DNA of 64,000 nt, taken from positions 118,320 to 182,319 of the forward strand of contig NZ_CM001857.1 of NCBI RefSeq assembly GCF_000400505.1, given 5' to 3'. This DNA is from Musicola paradisiaca NCPPB 2511 (GTDB taxonomy: Bacteria; Pseudomonadota; Gammaproteobacteria; Enterobacterales; Enterobacteriaceae). This document shows positions 8,772-17,261 of the stretch, one piece after another. A program made the position numbers and the translations under genes. Each line of letters starts with the position of its first letter. The first letter of the stretch is position 1. The notes beneath the pieces were generated by a model. It had not been told where the DNA came from. It made no database searches and saw nothing but the letters and a program-made list of their open reading frames with translations.

Positions 8772-10341
8772 AGCGTTTACCTCTGTTTGGGGTCTGTTCG
8801 GCAATCTGACGGCGATCGAGTTTGCTGTTCAGATTCAGCGTCGGGTCGTCAATCGGGTACCAGAATCGGGGGATCATGTAAGCCGGGACATGGCGTTGCA
8901 GGTAGGTTGCCAGCGCCGGGCAAATATCAACCTGATCGCTTAATACAAACGCCTGCAAGGCTTGCGGAATGCCCTGTCGCAGCCAAGGGCTGACGATGAC
9001 ATCCTGAACCTGAGGGTGTTGGCGCAGAAGATGTTCAATCTCACCCGGCGAGATGCGATAGCCCTGAATCTTCAGCTCGTCGTCTTTTCGGCCATGGAAA
9101 TAGAGCAGGCCGTCGCGCAGCGAACCCAGGTCGCCGGTGCGGTAGCCGCGAACGCCGTTGTGCGTAGTGAAAAAACGGGCCTGTTGCGACGCAGCGGCAT
9201 TCAGGTACCCTTCGCCGACAGCGGCGCCGCACAGCAGAATTTCACCGCGTCCATCCTGTGCCGCGGTGGTATCGAGATGGATGCCGACGCCGGGGCGAGC
9301 ACGGCCGATAGGCAACGGCGCCGGGTCGCTCATCATCTCCGGCGTGATATCGCAAGCGGTGACGGCCACCGTGCACTCCGTCGGGCCGTAGGTATTGACG
9401 ATGCGGCAACCGGGGAAGGCCCGCCACAGCGCCTCGACCATCTCTTTAGGCAACACTTCGCCGCAAAAAATGAAGGTGTTGAGTTGCGGCAGATTCTCCT
9501 GCCGAAACTGGCGATCCTGCAGGTAGTTGCGCGTCAGGGAAGGGGTACTGACCCAGGTTTGCACGCCGGTTTCGGCGTGACGGGCGATCATTTTTCGGGT
9601 GTTGATGATGTCACGGTAGTCGAGCGTCGAAATCGGCGCAAGGTGAAGCCAGGCCAGCCACAGCTCGTAGAGCGAAACATCGAAACAGTAGCGAATATTG
9701 CCGCTGACGGCGCCGGGAGACGGGAAGCGCCCTTCAATCCAGCGCACGAAATGCGCCAGATTGGGATAACCGATGCGAATGCCTTTGGGGGCGCCGGTGG
9801 TGCCGGAAGAAAACATGATGTAAGCGGTGCCGCTGATGATGTTGTCGTGGCCGAAGTCCATTCCCATGCGGCGGCAGCGTTCGCTCAGCGACGGCGCGGC
9901 CTGTTCGCACAACGCCATTGTGACCGGGATAACCGGAATGCCGCAGTCCGGTGCGGCTTCGTCGGTGAGGTTCAACAGTAACCCGGCCTGAATGCTATCG
10001 GCGATGGTACGTAACCGGGCATCGGCGTTGTCGGTTTCCATCGGCACGATGGGGTGGCCCGTCAACAGACAGGCCCAATAGGCGATCAGATAGACCCGGT
10101 TTTTGTGGCCGAACAACAACACCGGCGGCCGGGGAGTACGGCCGGCGGTCGCGATGTCAAGCTGTTCCGCCAGCGCCAGCGCGCCCAGATAAAGTTGGCG
10201 ATAGGTCAGACAGCCGTCGATGTGATGGCAGGCAATGGCGCTTGTCCCTTCAAAGCGGGCGAACAGGGTGATCAGCGGTTGCCAGGATGCGATCAGGCAC
10301 AAGAGGCGTTGTTCTCCCGTTGGGTATGGATAAAACGGCAC
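8752..10341 (-). CDS. stand-alone NRPS-type adenylation protein (copy 1)
   Basis: Up to 529 residues of the ANL superfamily. Motifs in order: MFSSGTTGAPKG, FDVSLYELW with the amino-group-binding Asp, NTYGPTECT, YRTGDLGSL, GRKDDELKIQGYRISPGE and the C-terminal NSKLDRRQ with the catalytic Lys. No other NRPS domain is attached. The ATG at 10341 overlaps the carrier-protein gene by 49 bases; a TTG at 10302, with GGGAG upstream and an overlap of only 10, is a credible alternative start, giving 516 residues. It probably loads the carrier encoded just upstream (inference). Confidence 0.85.
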   Translation of the reverse strand: MPFYPYPTGEQRLLCLIASWQPLITLFARFEGTSAIACHHIDGCLTYRQLYLGALALAEQLDIATAGRTPRPPVLLFGHKNRVYLIAYWACLLTGHPIVPMETDNADARLRTIADSIQAGLLLNLTDEAAPDCGIPVIPVTMALCEQAAPSLSERCRRMGMDFGHDNIISGTAYIMFSSGTTGAPKGIRIGYPNLAHFVRWIEGRFPSPGAVSGNIRYCFDVSLYELWLAWLHLAPISTLDYRDIINTRKMIARHAETGVQTWVSTPSLTRNYLQDRQFRQENLPQLNTFIFCGEVLPKEMVEALWRAFPGCRIVNTYGPTECTVAVTACDITPEMMSDPAPLPIGRARPGVGIHLDTTAAQDGRGEILLCGAAVGEGYLNAAASQQARFFTTHNGVRGYRTGDLGSLRDGLLYFHGRKDDELKIQGYRISPGEIEHLLRQHPQVQDVIVSPWLRQGIPQALQAFVLSDQVDICPALATYLQRHVPAYMIPRFWYPIDDPTLNLNSKLDRRQIAEQTPNRGKRYVFVGS

Positions 10342-10565
10342 AAGGCTTCAATGGTGGCGATCTGCTCGGTATCCAGCGTGACGGGGTTGATCGACAGATC
10401 GTCCACCCGCTCTTCCAGGTACATCAGCAGCTCGATGAACACGCCGCTGGTGAACCCCAAATCCCGCTCCAGATGGGTGTGCGGGCTGAGCTCCGACAGA
10501 TCATCGGTTTCCAGTACCAGGCCAATGGCGGCGACCACGTCATCGTAATAGAGATCCAGTGACAT
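10293..10565 (-). CDS. acyl/peptidyl carrier protein (copy 2)
   Basis: 90 residues, acidic, four-helix carrier pattern. The phosphopantetheine attachment Ser lies in LERDLGFTSGVFIELL near residue 40. The ATG at 10565 has GGAG 9 bases upstream. It sits between an AMP ligase gene and an adenylation gene in the same operon, so it is the likely thiolation partner of one of them. It needs a phosphopantetheinyl transferase, and none is certain in this window. Confidence 0.82.
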   Translation of the reverse strand: MSLDLYYDDVVAAIGLVLETDDLSELSPHTHLERDLGFTSGVFIELLMYLEERVDDLSINPVTLDTEQIATIEALCRFIHTQRENNASCA

Positions 10566-10570
10566 GCGTG

Positions 10571-12151
10571 TTACTCCGTCAATCCAGGTTGTAAGCGGGA
10601 TGCCGCCGGTTCGGCGGCGGTACATTGCGCCTTCAACTGCAAGCGGTTGATTTTGCCGTTCGGCGTCAACGGCAACTGGTCGAGCAGTTGGAAACGATGC
10701 GGCACCAGATGCGATTCCATCTGGGTTTTGCTCCAGCGCGACAGCGCCTTTTCGGTGATATCGCCGACAGTGACCACGCAAGCGACGATTTCGTCGCCGT
10801 AGATCGGGTGCGGCACGCCGAACACGGCGGCCTGTACCACCTGCGGATGCCGGCACAGCACGGTTTCCACTTCTTTCGGCGCGACTTTTTCGCCGCAACT
10901 TTTCAGCATTTCGTCCTGCCGCCCGACGAAGTAGAGCAGGCCCTGTTCGTCCAGACGGCACAGATCGCCGGTATAGAGCACCTTTTCGCCCGGCAACAGG
11001 CCGGGGCGCAGTTTTTCTGTGGTTTTCTCCTCATTGCGCCAGTAGCCGCACATCACGGTCGCGCCGCGGATCACCAATTCCCCGGTGGCGTTGCGGGTGT
11101 GGCGTTGCCCTTGCTCGTCCACCACCCACAGTTCGGTATTGGGAATGGCGACGCCGACGCTTTGCGGGTGGCTGGCCAGTAACTCCGGCGGCAGATAGGT
11201 GCAGCGGTGGCATTCCGTCAGCCCGTACATGGAGTAGATCCGCGCCTGTGGAAATAGCTCGCGTAACCGGCTGATATCGTCGGGGTGCAGCGCGGCGGCG
11301 GTGTTGGTCAGGGTACGAATGCCGCTGAAGTCGTAGCGCGAGGCGAAGGGCGCGATCAGGCGCAGCATGGTGGGCACAATCGGCAGCACGGTGGCCCGTA
11401 ATGTCACCATCCGTTGCAGCGACAGCAGCGGGCGGCGGAAGTCCGGCTCCACAATCAGGGTGCACTGTACCCGCGTCGCCATGATCATCTGGTAGAGGCC
11501 ATAGTCGAAGCTCATCGGGATCATCGACATGATGCGGTCGTCGCTGCGCAATTGCAGGTAGCCGGCAACAGAGTCCGCGGCGGCAGTCATGTTGCGGCGG
11601 CTGAGCATGACGCCTTTGGGGTATCCGGTGGAACCGGAGGTGTAGATGATGCAGGCCAGATCGAGGTCGATGCCCGGCACGGCGTCATCCGGCACCGAAA
11701 TGCGGTAGGGCGTTTCAATCAGCGAAGCGGCTACATCGTCGTTGAACAGTACCTGCACGGCGCGGTTGTACTGTTGCCAGTGCTCGCTGCCGTAGGCGAT
11801 GCCGATTTCGTTGCGCAGCGCCGTATCCGCCAGCACCAGTCGACAACCGGCGTTGTCCACCAGCCAACTGAGTTTACTGGCTCGGGTGTCCGGGCTGACC
11901 GGAATAAATACGGCGCCCAGATACTGCAATGCCCAGAAGCAGGTGATAAATGTCAGCGAGTTAGGCATGTAGACGATCACCCGGTCGCCGCGTTCTACCC
12001 CTTGTTGTTGGAGATATTCAGCCAGCTGCCGCGCCTGCAGGCGCAACATGAACCAGCTGATTTCACGGTCGGCGTCGATGATGGCTGCGTGGTTGGCGGC
12101 CTCTTGGGCGGCCCGGTCGAGCCAGGCGGTGAGGTGGGCGGTTGGCGTCAT
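10571..12151 (-). CDS. AMP-dependent acyl/aryl/aminoacyl ligase (ANL superfamily)
   Basis: 526 residues with P-loop IIYTSGSTGYPKG, FDYGLYQ at the substrate pocket, SMYGLTECHR, YTGDLCRLDEQG, GRQDEMLKSCGEKVAPKE and the terminal catalytic Lys in LTPNGKINR. It is closer to the acyl-CoA ligases found in carrier-protein pathways than to the two adenylation proteins downstream. The start at 12151 has GAGGA upstream. Position between the Cys-less thiolase-like gene and a carrier gene suggests that it charges a carrier protein with an acyl or amino acid starter. Confidence 0.83.
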   Translation of the reverse strand: MTPTAHLTAWLDRAAQEAANHAAIIDADREISWFMLRLQARQLAEYLQQQGVERGDRVIVYMPNSLTFITCFWALQYLGAVFIPVSPDTRASKLSWLVDNAGCRLVLADTALRNEIGIAYGSEHWQQYNRAVQVLFNDDVAASLIETPYRISVPDDAVPGIDLDLACIIYTSGSTGYPKGVMLSRRNMTAAADSVAGYLQLRSDDRIMSMIPMSFDYGLYQMIMATRVQCTLIVEPDFRRPLLSLQRMVTLRATVLPIVPTMLRLIAPFASRYDFSGIRTLTNTAAALHPDDISRLRELFPQARIYSMYGLTECHRCTYLPPELLASHPQSVGVAIPNTELWVVDEQGQRHTRNATGELVIRGATVMCGYWRNEEKTTEKLRPGLLPGEKVLYTGDLCRLDEQGLLYFVGRQDEMLKSCGEKVAPKEVETVLCRHPQVVQAAVFGVPHPIYGDEIVACVVTVGDITEKALSRWSKTQMESHLVPHRFQLLDQLPLTPNGKINRLQLKAQCTAAEPAASRLQPGLTE

Positions 12152-12160
12152 GGTGCGTCC

Positions 12161-13078
12161 TCAACGAGTCAATACAGGGGAATGCGGGAACGGGTTCCGG
12201 TCGGGCTGGCAGCGAAATGCGCAGGCGGTGAGATGACGGGCTTCCGCCACCACCATCAGGTAACGATTATCGGGTTGGGCGGCGGTTTTCAGGTAAACGA
12301 ACGGCGCCGCGCACAGCAGTGATTCCGCCACCTGCGCCAGCTGAGCGTCGCCGACGCCGTTTTGCAACGCGACGAACAGCGTAGCGCCGACCAGCAGCGT
12401 AATCGGCAGTGGGTCGGCATGCTGTTCGCGCACCCGCGCCAGCAGCTGGCGGACAGTCAGCGTCAGATCGCCGTCGGAGGCATAAGGCTGGCGATAATAC
12501 CCCTCGTACACCAGGCCGGACGCCTGCGCGGGCGCGTGTTTTTCGATCAGGATCAGGCTGCAGTTTTTGCGTGGCTGCAACTGACGCAACCGCTCGCTGG
12601 GATAAGGCGCCAGATCCTGATCGGCAATCATCAGCAGGGCTTTTTGCCGGGAGGGATCGCCGGTGAGATATTCGTCGATGGCGTACAGTGCGAACAACGG
12701 CGCCGCCAGGCCGCGATCGGAAATGGACAGCCCAAAAGCCTGACGCGCGCCGCAGGCGTTGATCAGCGCATTGGGCACCGCGCAGCCGATGTCGGTATCC
12801 GGCGTCCAGTGGGCGAACAGCGCCAGATCGATATCCTGTAGCAGATGACGGGTCTGGAGCTCCGGCAGCAGCGCCTGCATCATATGAACGAACGAGAGCT
12901 GGCCGCTGTTCAGCCAGCGGTCGAGCCATTCGTTGTCCGGCTCCTGTGTTTCGCCGTGAGAGAGAAAGAACGCACGCAGGTAGTCGGCCATCATGTCCTG
13001 ACTGGGGTGCGGCGACAGGTCGTCCTGGCTGGAGAAGGTGCGCCACACCATATTGGCCGGCTGGATGCATAGCGTCAT
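12161..13078 (-). CDS. Cys-less thiolase-fold-like protein (copy A)
   Basis: 305 residues, starting at an ATGA overlap with the decarboxylase stop (13075-13078). Shared with the protein at 2080-2916: AHWTPDTDIG, LSISDRGLAAPLFAL, LLMIADQDLAPY and LLCAAPFVYL. The alternation fits the N-terminal half and part of the C-terminal half of a ketosynthase III, but the nucleophile Cys is replaced within ISDRG and no PHxxN motif is seen. I infer a non-condensing subunit or scaffold. No InterPro-type name comes to mind; a thiolase relationship is judged from motif order only. Confidence 0.6.
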   Translation of the reverse strand: MTLCIQPANMVWRTFSSQDDLSPHPSQDMMADYLRAFFLSHGETQEPDNEWLDRWLNSGQLSFVHMMQALLPELQTRHLLQDIDLALFAHWTPDTDIGCAVPNALINACGARQAFGLSISDRGLAAPLFALYAIDEYLTGDPSRQKALLMIADQDLAPYPSERLRQLQPRKNCSLILIEKHAPAQASGLVYEGYYRQPYASDGDLTLTVRQLLARVREQHADPLPITLLVGATLFVALQNGVGDAQLAQVAESLLCAAPFVYLKTAAQPDNRYLMVVAEARHLTACAFRCQPDRNPFPHSPVLTR

Positions 13079-14403
13079 GCGTCGTCCTTAACTGCGACAG
13101 TGGCAGCGGACATCAACGGTTGCGGACGCTGACGCTCCAGTAGTTGTCGGGACGTTTCCGGCTGGCGGATCAGTAACACGCGATCGCCGTCGACCATAAT
13201 TTCCGCCGGATAGCCAAAACTGAGGAAATGGCCGGGCGAAGCGGTCAGGCCGTAGGCGCCGGAATGAGTAATGCCGATCAGGTCGCCGACCGTCAGTTCC
13301 GGCAGCAACACGTTGTCGCCCAGCAGGTCGGTCGGGGTGCACAACGGGCCGCTGACCTGATAGCGCTGGGTCGGCCGCTGTCGATTGTCCCCCAGCCGAC
13401 GCAACGGAAAGTTTTTCCGCAGCATGCTGTTGAGGCCTGCCGCCGCGCTGTGGCAGTTGGCGCCGCCGTCGCACACCGCAAACTGTTTGTCGCCTGCGGT
13501 TTTCAGCGTGTTGACCCGGGTGACGAACATGCCAGCTTCCGCCACCAGATAACGCCCCAGCTCGATGATGATGCGGGTATCCGGTGCCTGCGCGGCGAAG
13601 TCGTCGGCGATGCGGGTCAGCGCGTCGCCCAGTTGCGGCAAATCCAGCGGTTGTTCCTTGGGAAAGTAGGGCACGCCGAACCCGCCGCCGACATCGACAA
13701 AGTCCAGCGATAAGCGGTAGCGGTCGCGCAGGGCACGCGCCAGTTGCAGGATGTGGCGGGTGTTGTCGGCAATCGCCTGAGCGTTAAGGATGCGGGTGCC
13801 GAGATAAATGTGGAAGCCGCGCAGGGCGATGAACGGCCAGCGCGACAGGCTGGCGAGCGCCGCATGTGCGTTTTCCAGCGACAGGCCGAATTGGGTGGGT
13901 TTGCCGCTCATCACCAGCCGGGCGTGCTCGACGTTGAAATCCGGGTTGATGCGCAGCGCCACCGTTTGTACGCTGCCCGACGCCGCAGCCTGCCGGTTGA
14001 TGGCATCCAGTTCGGCGATCGACTCCGCCACGATGGCGCGTACCTGCTTGTCGATGGCGTGTTCCAGCGCCGCGAGCGATTTGCCGGGGCCGACATACAG
14101 CACGCGCTGCGGGGCGACGCCCGCCGCCAGCGCGGTTTCCAGTTCGGTGGGCGAGCAGACTTCGCATCCCGCGCCTTCCGTCACCAGCAGGTTGACCACG
14201 GAAAGGTTGGGATTGGCCTTCAGGGAGTAATAGATGTCGATGTTCGACGGTAAGCGCTGGCGCAACTGCCCAAACTGGCGGCGTAGCTGGCGTGCGCTGT
14301 ATACGTAGAACGGCGTTCCGATACGGCTGGCGATATCGCTGACTGCTACGCCGTCTATGTTTCCTTCATCAAAGCAGGGAGCGCCCGGTTCGGGTTCATG
14401 CAT
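13075..14403 (-). CDS. PLP-dependent decarboxylase (Orn/DAP/Arg decarboxylase family 2)
   Basis: 442 residues of the alanine-racemase-fold decarboxylases. The PLP Lys lies in IYYSLKANPN near residue 60; GFHIYLGTRI, VGGGFGVPY and IELGRYLVAEAG follow in family order; CDGGANCH and GPLCTPTDLLGDN supply the C-terminal active-site Cys region. The family includes LysA and BtrK; BtrK decarboxylates glutamyl bound to a carrier protein in butirosin assembly. The carrier gene directly upstream overlaps this gene by 8 bases, so action on a carrier-bound amino acid is a fair inference, but free amino acid cannot be excluded. Confidence 0.85.
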   Translation of the reverse strand: MHEPEPGAPCFDEGNIDGVAVSDIASRIGTPFYVYSARQLRRQFGQLRQRLPSNIDIYYSLKANPNLSVVNLLVTEGAGCEVCSPTELETALAAGVAPQRVLYVGPGKSLAALEHAIDKQVRAIVAESIAELDAINRQAAASGSVQTVALRINPDFNVEHARLVMSGKPTQFGLSLENAHAALASLSRWPFIALRGFHIYLGTRILNAQAIADNTRHILQLARALRDRYRLSLDFVDVGGGFGVPYFPKEQPLDLPQLGDALTRIADDFAAQAPDTRIIIELGRYLVAEAGMFVTRVNTLKTAGDKQFAVCDGGANCHSAAAGLNSMLRKNFPLRRLGDNRQRPTQRYQVSGPLCTPTDLLGDNVLLPELTVGDLIGITHSGAYGLTASPGHFLSFGYPAEIMVDGDRVLLIRQPETSRQLLERQRPQPLMSAATVAVKDDA

Positions 14404-14704
14404 GACGGGTTTGCTCTTGCAGGTATCGGGTCAGGCTGGATAGGTCGCGAAAGGTGTCGAACACGCCGTCGTCCATCAGATTGAACAGTTCGCCGGACAG
14501 GCCTTGCGTCTCGAAGTGATCGCTCAGTACGGCGATCAAACTGACGAGATTGATGGAATCAAACAGCCCGTCGTCGCCGAACAACGGCGAACCCTGAAAG
14601 ATATCGTTGATTCGGTGGTGATCGATGCCGATAACCGCCATTTTCTCACGCAACAGGTTGTGAATGTTCTCCGCTTCGTGATTCACCAACGCCGGATGTG
14701 CCAT
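14396..14704 (-). CDS. acyl/peptidyl carrier protein (copy 1), first gene of the operon
   Basis: 102 residues. The carrier Ser lies in GDDGLFDSINLVSLI, a DSxxxxSL-type attachment site. I start it at the ATG at 14704 because GGAG stands 7 bases upstream of it; the ATG at 14716 lacks such a site. It is followed, with overlap, by the PLP decarboxylase gene, and a promoter-like -10 box lies just upstream, so it leads the 13.5-kb leftward operon. Confidence 0.8.
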   Translation of the reverse strand: MAHPALVNHEAENIHNLLREKMAVIGIDHHRINDIFQGSPLFGDDGLFDSINLVSLIAVLSDHFETQGLSGELFNLMDDGVFDTFRDLSSLTRYLQEQTRHA

Positions 14705-14735
14705 GTGATACTCCATTATCAGTGTATTTGTTCGG

Positions 14736-14764
14736 AGTATAGCGATTGACTTAGCGGCATTTTG
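14736..14764 (-). promoter_or_regulatory. candidate promoter of the biosynthetic operon
   Basis: On the minus strand a TATACT -10 box (14736-14741) lies about 32 bases before the first carrier-protein ATG. The hexamer 17 bases further upstream does not resemble TTGACA, which suggests dependence on an activator. Genes of the operon touch or nearly touch, so this may be the only strong promoter for 13.5 kb. Confidence 0.4.
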
Positions 14765-14895
14765 TTTGAAATTGCGCAACCGGCATCTGACGGGAGATGG
14801 CCATCCGTTAGGTTTAAAAACGGAGATAATCCTCAACGATCACGATGTTATCTCGATTTTTCTGACTGTTAACGAACGGCCGTCCGGCAGTGGCG

Positions 14896-14916
14896 ATGCC
14901 CGTAAAGGTCGGGCAT
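14896..14916 (-). terminator. hairpin after ulaD, possible terminator
   Basis: A 7-bp perfect stem, ATGCCCG with CGGGCAT, and a 7-base loop follow the ulaD stop by about 10 bases. There is no clear U run, so termination is uncertain. Confidence 0.4.
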
Positions 14917-14926
14917 TCGGCGCGTA

Positions 14927-15574
14927 TCACCAGTATGTGTCGATTTCGCGGCGCAGAGCTTCGGCGGTGGCCTTGCCGGTTGCAGTCGCCAGCGCGCGCC
15001 CGGCGATCAGCGTTTTGGCGTTGATGCCGGCGAACAGGTGGATGTCTTCCGGCACGATACCGCCGGTGATGGAGACGTCGATGCCCAGTTCAGACAGGGC
15101 GCGCATCCGGTTCAGGTCGTCCGGCGTCCAGTTGACGCCCGCCAGTTCGGCATCCCGCGAGCGGTGGTAGATAGCCTGCCTGATGCCCATGTCCACCCAG
15201 GTTTTGGCGTCGTCCAGCGTCCAGCGGCCGTACAGTTCTATCTGAATTTCGCCGCTGAATTCGTCGGCGACCTTTTTGCAGGCGGCGATGGTGGCGACGT
15301 GGGCGGCGGCGGACACGGTAATCCAGTTGGCGCCGGCTTCAAACGCCATGCGCGCCAGAATCGCGCCGCCGTCGGTGGTTTTCATGTCGCAGACCAGAAT
15401 ATGGTTCGGGTGCCGTTTGCGCAGAGTGCGCACGGCGGACATGCCTTCGGCGAAGGCCAGAATGGTGCCGACTTCGATGACGTCCACAAAGCTTTCCACG
15501 CTGTTGGCGATGGTAACGGCGGAGGCGAGATCGGTGGAGTCGAGGGCTATCTGCAACAGGGGTTTGGTCATCAT
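14927..15574 (-). CDS. ulaD: 3-keto-L-gulonate-6-phosphate decarboxylase
   Basis: 215 residues with the (beta/alpha)8 orotidine-decarboxylase-suite pattern. Diagnostic strands include LQIALDS, FVDVIEVGT, CDMKTTDGG (the DxK motif that forms the active site with Mg) and SITGGIVPED for phosphate binding. It converts 3-keto-L-gulonate 6-phosphate to L-xylulose 5-phosphate in L-ascorbate breakdown. The first two codons are both ATG (15574 and 15571). It is separated from ulaF by three tandem repeats, an unusual arrangement for a gene that is expected to share a transcript with ulaABC. Confidence 0.93.
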   Translation of the reverse strand: MMTKPLLQIALDSTDLASAVTIANSVESFVDVIEVGTILAFAEGMSAVRTLRKRHPNHILVCDMKTTDGGAILARMAFEAGANWITVSAAAHVATIAACKKVADEFSGEIQIELYGRWTLDDAKTWVDMGIRQAIYHRSRDAELAGVNWTPDDLNRMRALSELGIDVSITGGIVPEDIHLFAGINAKTLIAGRALATATGKATAEALRREIDTYW

Positions 15575-15615
15575 GTGTGATCCTTATTCAATACAATAAT
15601 GTTATAGCGCCGGGC

Positions 15616-15957
15616 GTCAGTGGCCCGTGGGTGCCTGCGGGTCGACCGCCGGGGTGGGGCGTCCCTCCGGGAACCTCCCCCGGCGTTTCCCGCTTCAATC
15701 AGGTTCAACCGGCCGGTCGAGACGCCGGCGTCAGTGGCCCGTGGGTGCCTGCGGGTCGACCGCCGGGGTGGGGCGTCCCTCCGGGAACCTCCCCCGGCGT
15801 TTTCCCCGCTTCAATCAGGTTTAACCGGCCGGTGAGGCGCGGGGTGTCAGTGGCCCGTGGGTGCCTGCGGGTCGACCGCCGGGGTGGGGCGTCCCTCCGG
15901 GAACCTCCCCCGGCGTTTCCCCGCTTCAATCAGGTTTAACCGGCCGGCGAGGCGCGG
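15616..15957. repeat. three tandem ~115-bp GC-rich repeats between ulaF and ulaD
   Basis: Nearly identical units begin at about 15616, 15730 and 15846, so the spacings are 114 and 116 bases. Each starts GTCAGTGGCCCGTGGGTGCC, then has an internal inverted repeat (CGCCGGGG paired with CCCCCGGCG around a central GTCCCTCCGGGAAC), and ends near CAATCAGGTTTAACCGGCCGG. Differences are a few single bases and indels. The spacing is not always a multiple of three, and no ribosome site is present, so it is not coding. If transcribed with the ula genes each unit would fold into a stable hairpin. Confidence 0.9.
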
Positions 15958-15965
15958 GTTCTGTT

Positions 15966-16658
15966 TCACTGTTGCCCGTAGTAGGCGTTGGCGCCGTGTT
16001 TACGGAAGTAGTGCTTGTCCGACAGCGCCTGCTGAATGCGGATCTCGCGGTTTAGCGTGCGGGTGGAGAGCGCCATCGCCGCCACCTCCTCCAGCACCAC
16101 GGCGTTGTGCACCGCATCGAACGCATCTTTCCCCCAAGAAAAAGGCGCATGGCCGGTGATCACCGCGCTGGGCACCGCCATCGGATCCAGATCGCGCTGG
16201 CGGAAGGTTTCCACAATCACGTCGCCGGTATGTTTTTCGTAATCGGTATCGATCTCCGTGCGGGTTAGCGGCCGGGTGCAGGGAATGTCGCCGTAAAAGT
16301 AGTCGGCGTGGGTGGTGCCGAGCGCCGGGATGTCCATCCCCGCCTGCGCCCAGACGGTGCCGCTGCGGGAGTGGGTGTGGACGATACCGCCCAGCGCCGG
16401 GAAGGCGTGATACAGCACCAGATGGGTCGCGGTGTCGCTGGAGGGGTTGAGCACCCCTTCCACCGTATGTCCGTCCAGATCCACCACCACGATGTCGTCC
16501 ACCGTCATGGCGTCGTAACTGACGCCGGAGGGTTTGATGGCGATAACCCCTTGCTGGCGGTCGATCTCCGAGACGTTGCCCCAGGTAAACGTCACCAGTC
16601 CGTAATGCGGTAGCAGCAGGTTGGCTTCCAGCACCCGTTGTTTCAGCGCGGTAAACAT
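15966..16658 (-). CDS. ulaF: L-ribulose-5-phosphate 4-epimerase
   Basis: 230 residues of the class II aldolase/AraD family. Zn ligands are seen in VHTHSRSGT near residue 95 and in GHAPFSWG near residue 171; the phosphate-binding N-terminal TWGNVSE and KPSGVSY are intact. It epimerises L-ribulose 5-phosphate to D-xylulose 5-phosphate, the last step of the ula path. AraD and SgbE are close homologues, but the flanking ula genes decide the name. GGGAGA lies 6 bases before the ATG. Confidence 0.92.
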   Translation of the reverse strand: MFTALKQRVLEANLLLPHYGLVTFTWGNVSEIDRQQGVIAIKPSGVSYDAMTVDDIVVVDLDGHTVEGVLNPSSDTATHLVLYHAFPALGGIVHTHSRSGTVWAQAGMDIPALGTTHADYFYGDIPCTRPLTRTEIDTDYEKHTGDVIVETFRQRDLDPMAVPSAVITGHAPFSWGKDAFDAVHNAVVLEEVAAMALSTRTLNREIRIQQALSDKHYFRKHGANAYYGQQ

Positions 16659-16715
16659 ACATACTCTCCCGGCGCGCGGCGGCGGCGCGCCTTGTCAAAA
16701 ATTATCCGTTCGGCG

Positions 16716-17192
16716 TCAGGCGATGAGCCCCAGCGCCGCTTCAATCACGCGGTAGACGTCTTCCCGGCTGCGGCAGGCGCGCAGTTTGTCGAGATCGACG
16801 CCGGTGTCGCTGTCGTCGTCTTCCAGCACCTTGGTGACTTCCATCAACCCTTCCATGTGTTCGTCGGAGGAGCTGCCGGCCAGCGTGACCAGCACATCCA
16901 CCGGTTCATCTTCGCCGTCGAATGTCACCGGCGCGTCCAGTGTGACCAGCGCGAACGCCGTCCGGTTGACGCCGTTTTCCGGGCGGGCGTGCGGCATGGC
17001 GAACTGCGGAGCGATCACGATATAAGGCCCCATCTGTTCGATGCTGCTGATGATGGCGTCGTGGTAGCGGGGTTCGACGGCGCCGGAGGCGATCAGCATG
17101 TCGGTACCGAGCCGGATGGCGTCGCGCCAGTCGGTCGCATGGGCCTGCAACAGAATGGAGTGGTTGTCGATCAATGATTGTTTGAACTTCAT
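16716..17192 (-). CDS. ulaC: PTS L-ascorbate enzyme IIA component
   Basis: 158 residues of the mannitol/fructose-type IIA family. The phosphorylated His is in QFAMPHARPEN near residue 68. It passes phosphate from HPr to the IIB domain of the permease encoded just upstream. Start at ATG 17192, preceded by AGAGGAG at 7 bases; an in-frame ATG at 17219 is less likely. Confidence 0.92.
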   Translation of the reverse strand: MKFKQSLIDNHSILLQAHATDWRDAIRLGTDMLIASGAVEPRYHDAIISSIEQMGPYIVIAPQFAMPHARPENGVNRTAFALVTLDAPVTFDGEDEPVDVLVTLAGSSSDEHMEGLMEVTKVLEDDDSDTGVDLDKLRACRSREDVYRVIEAALGLIA

Positions 17193-17261
17193 GATGTGCT
17201 CCTCTGGTCTGCCCGCCATCCGGCGGACAGGGCGTGTTCTATCGGGCTGCCGTCGGTGGCG

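Noticed and set aside
15577-15939. Open frames encoding repeated Pro/Gly-rich peptides across the tandem repeats
   Set aside because: Unit spacings of 114 and 116 bases do not keep one frame, and there is no ribosome site; the DNA repeat explains the peptides.
15616-15957. CRISPR array
   Set aside because: Units are about 115 bases and contiguous, without unique spacers, and no cas genes are near.
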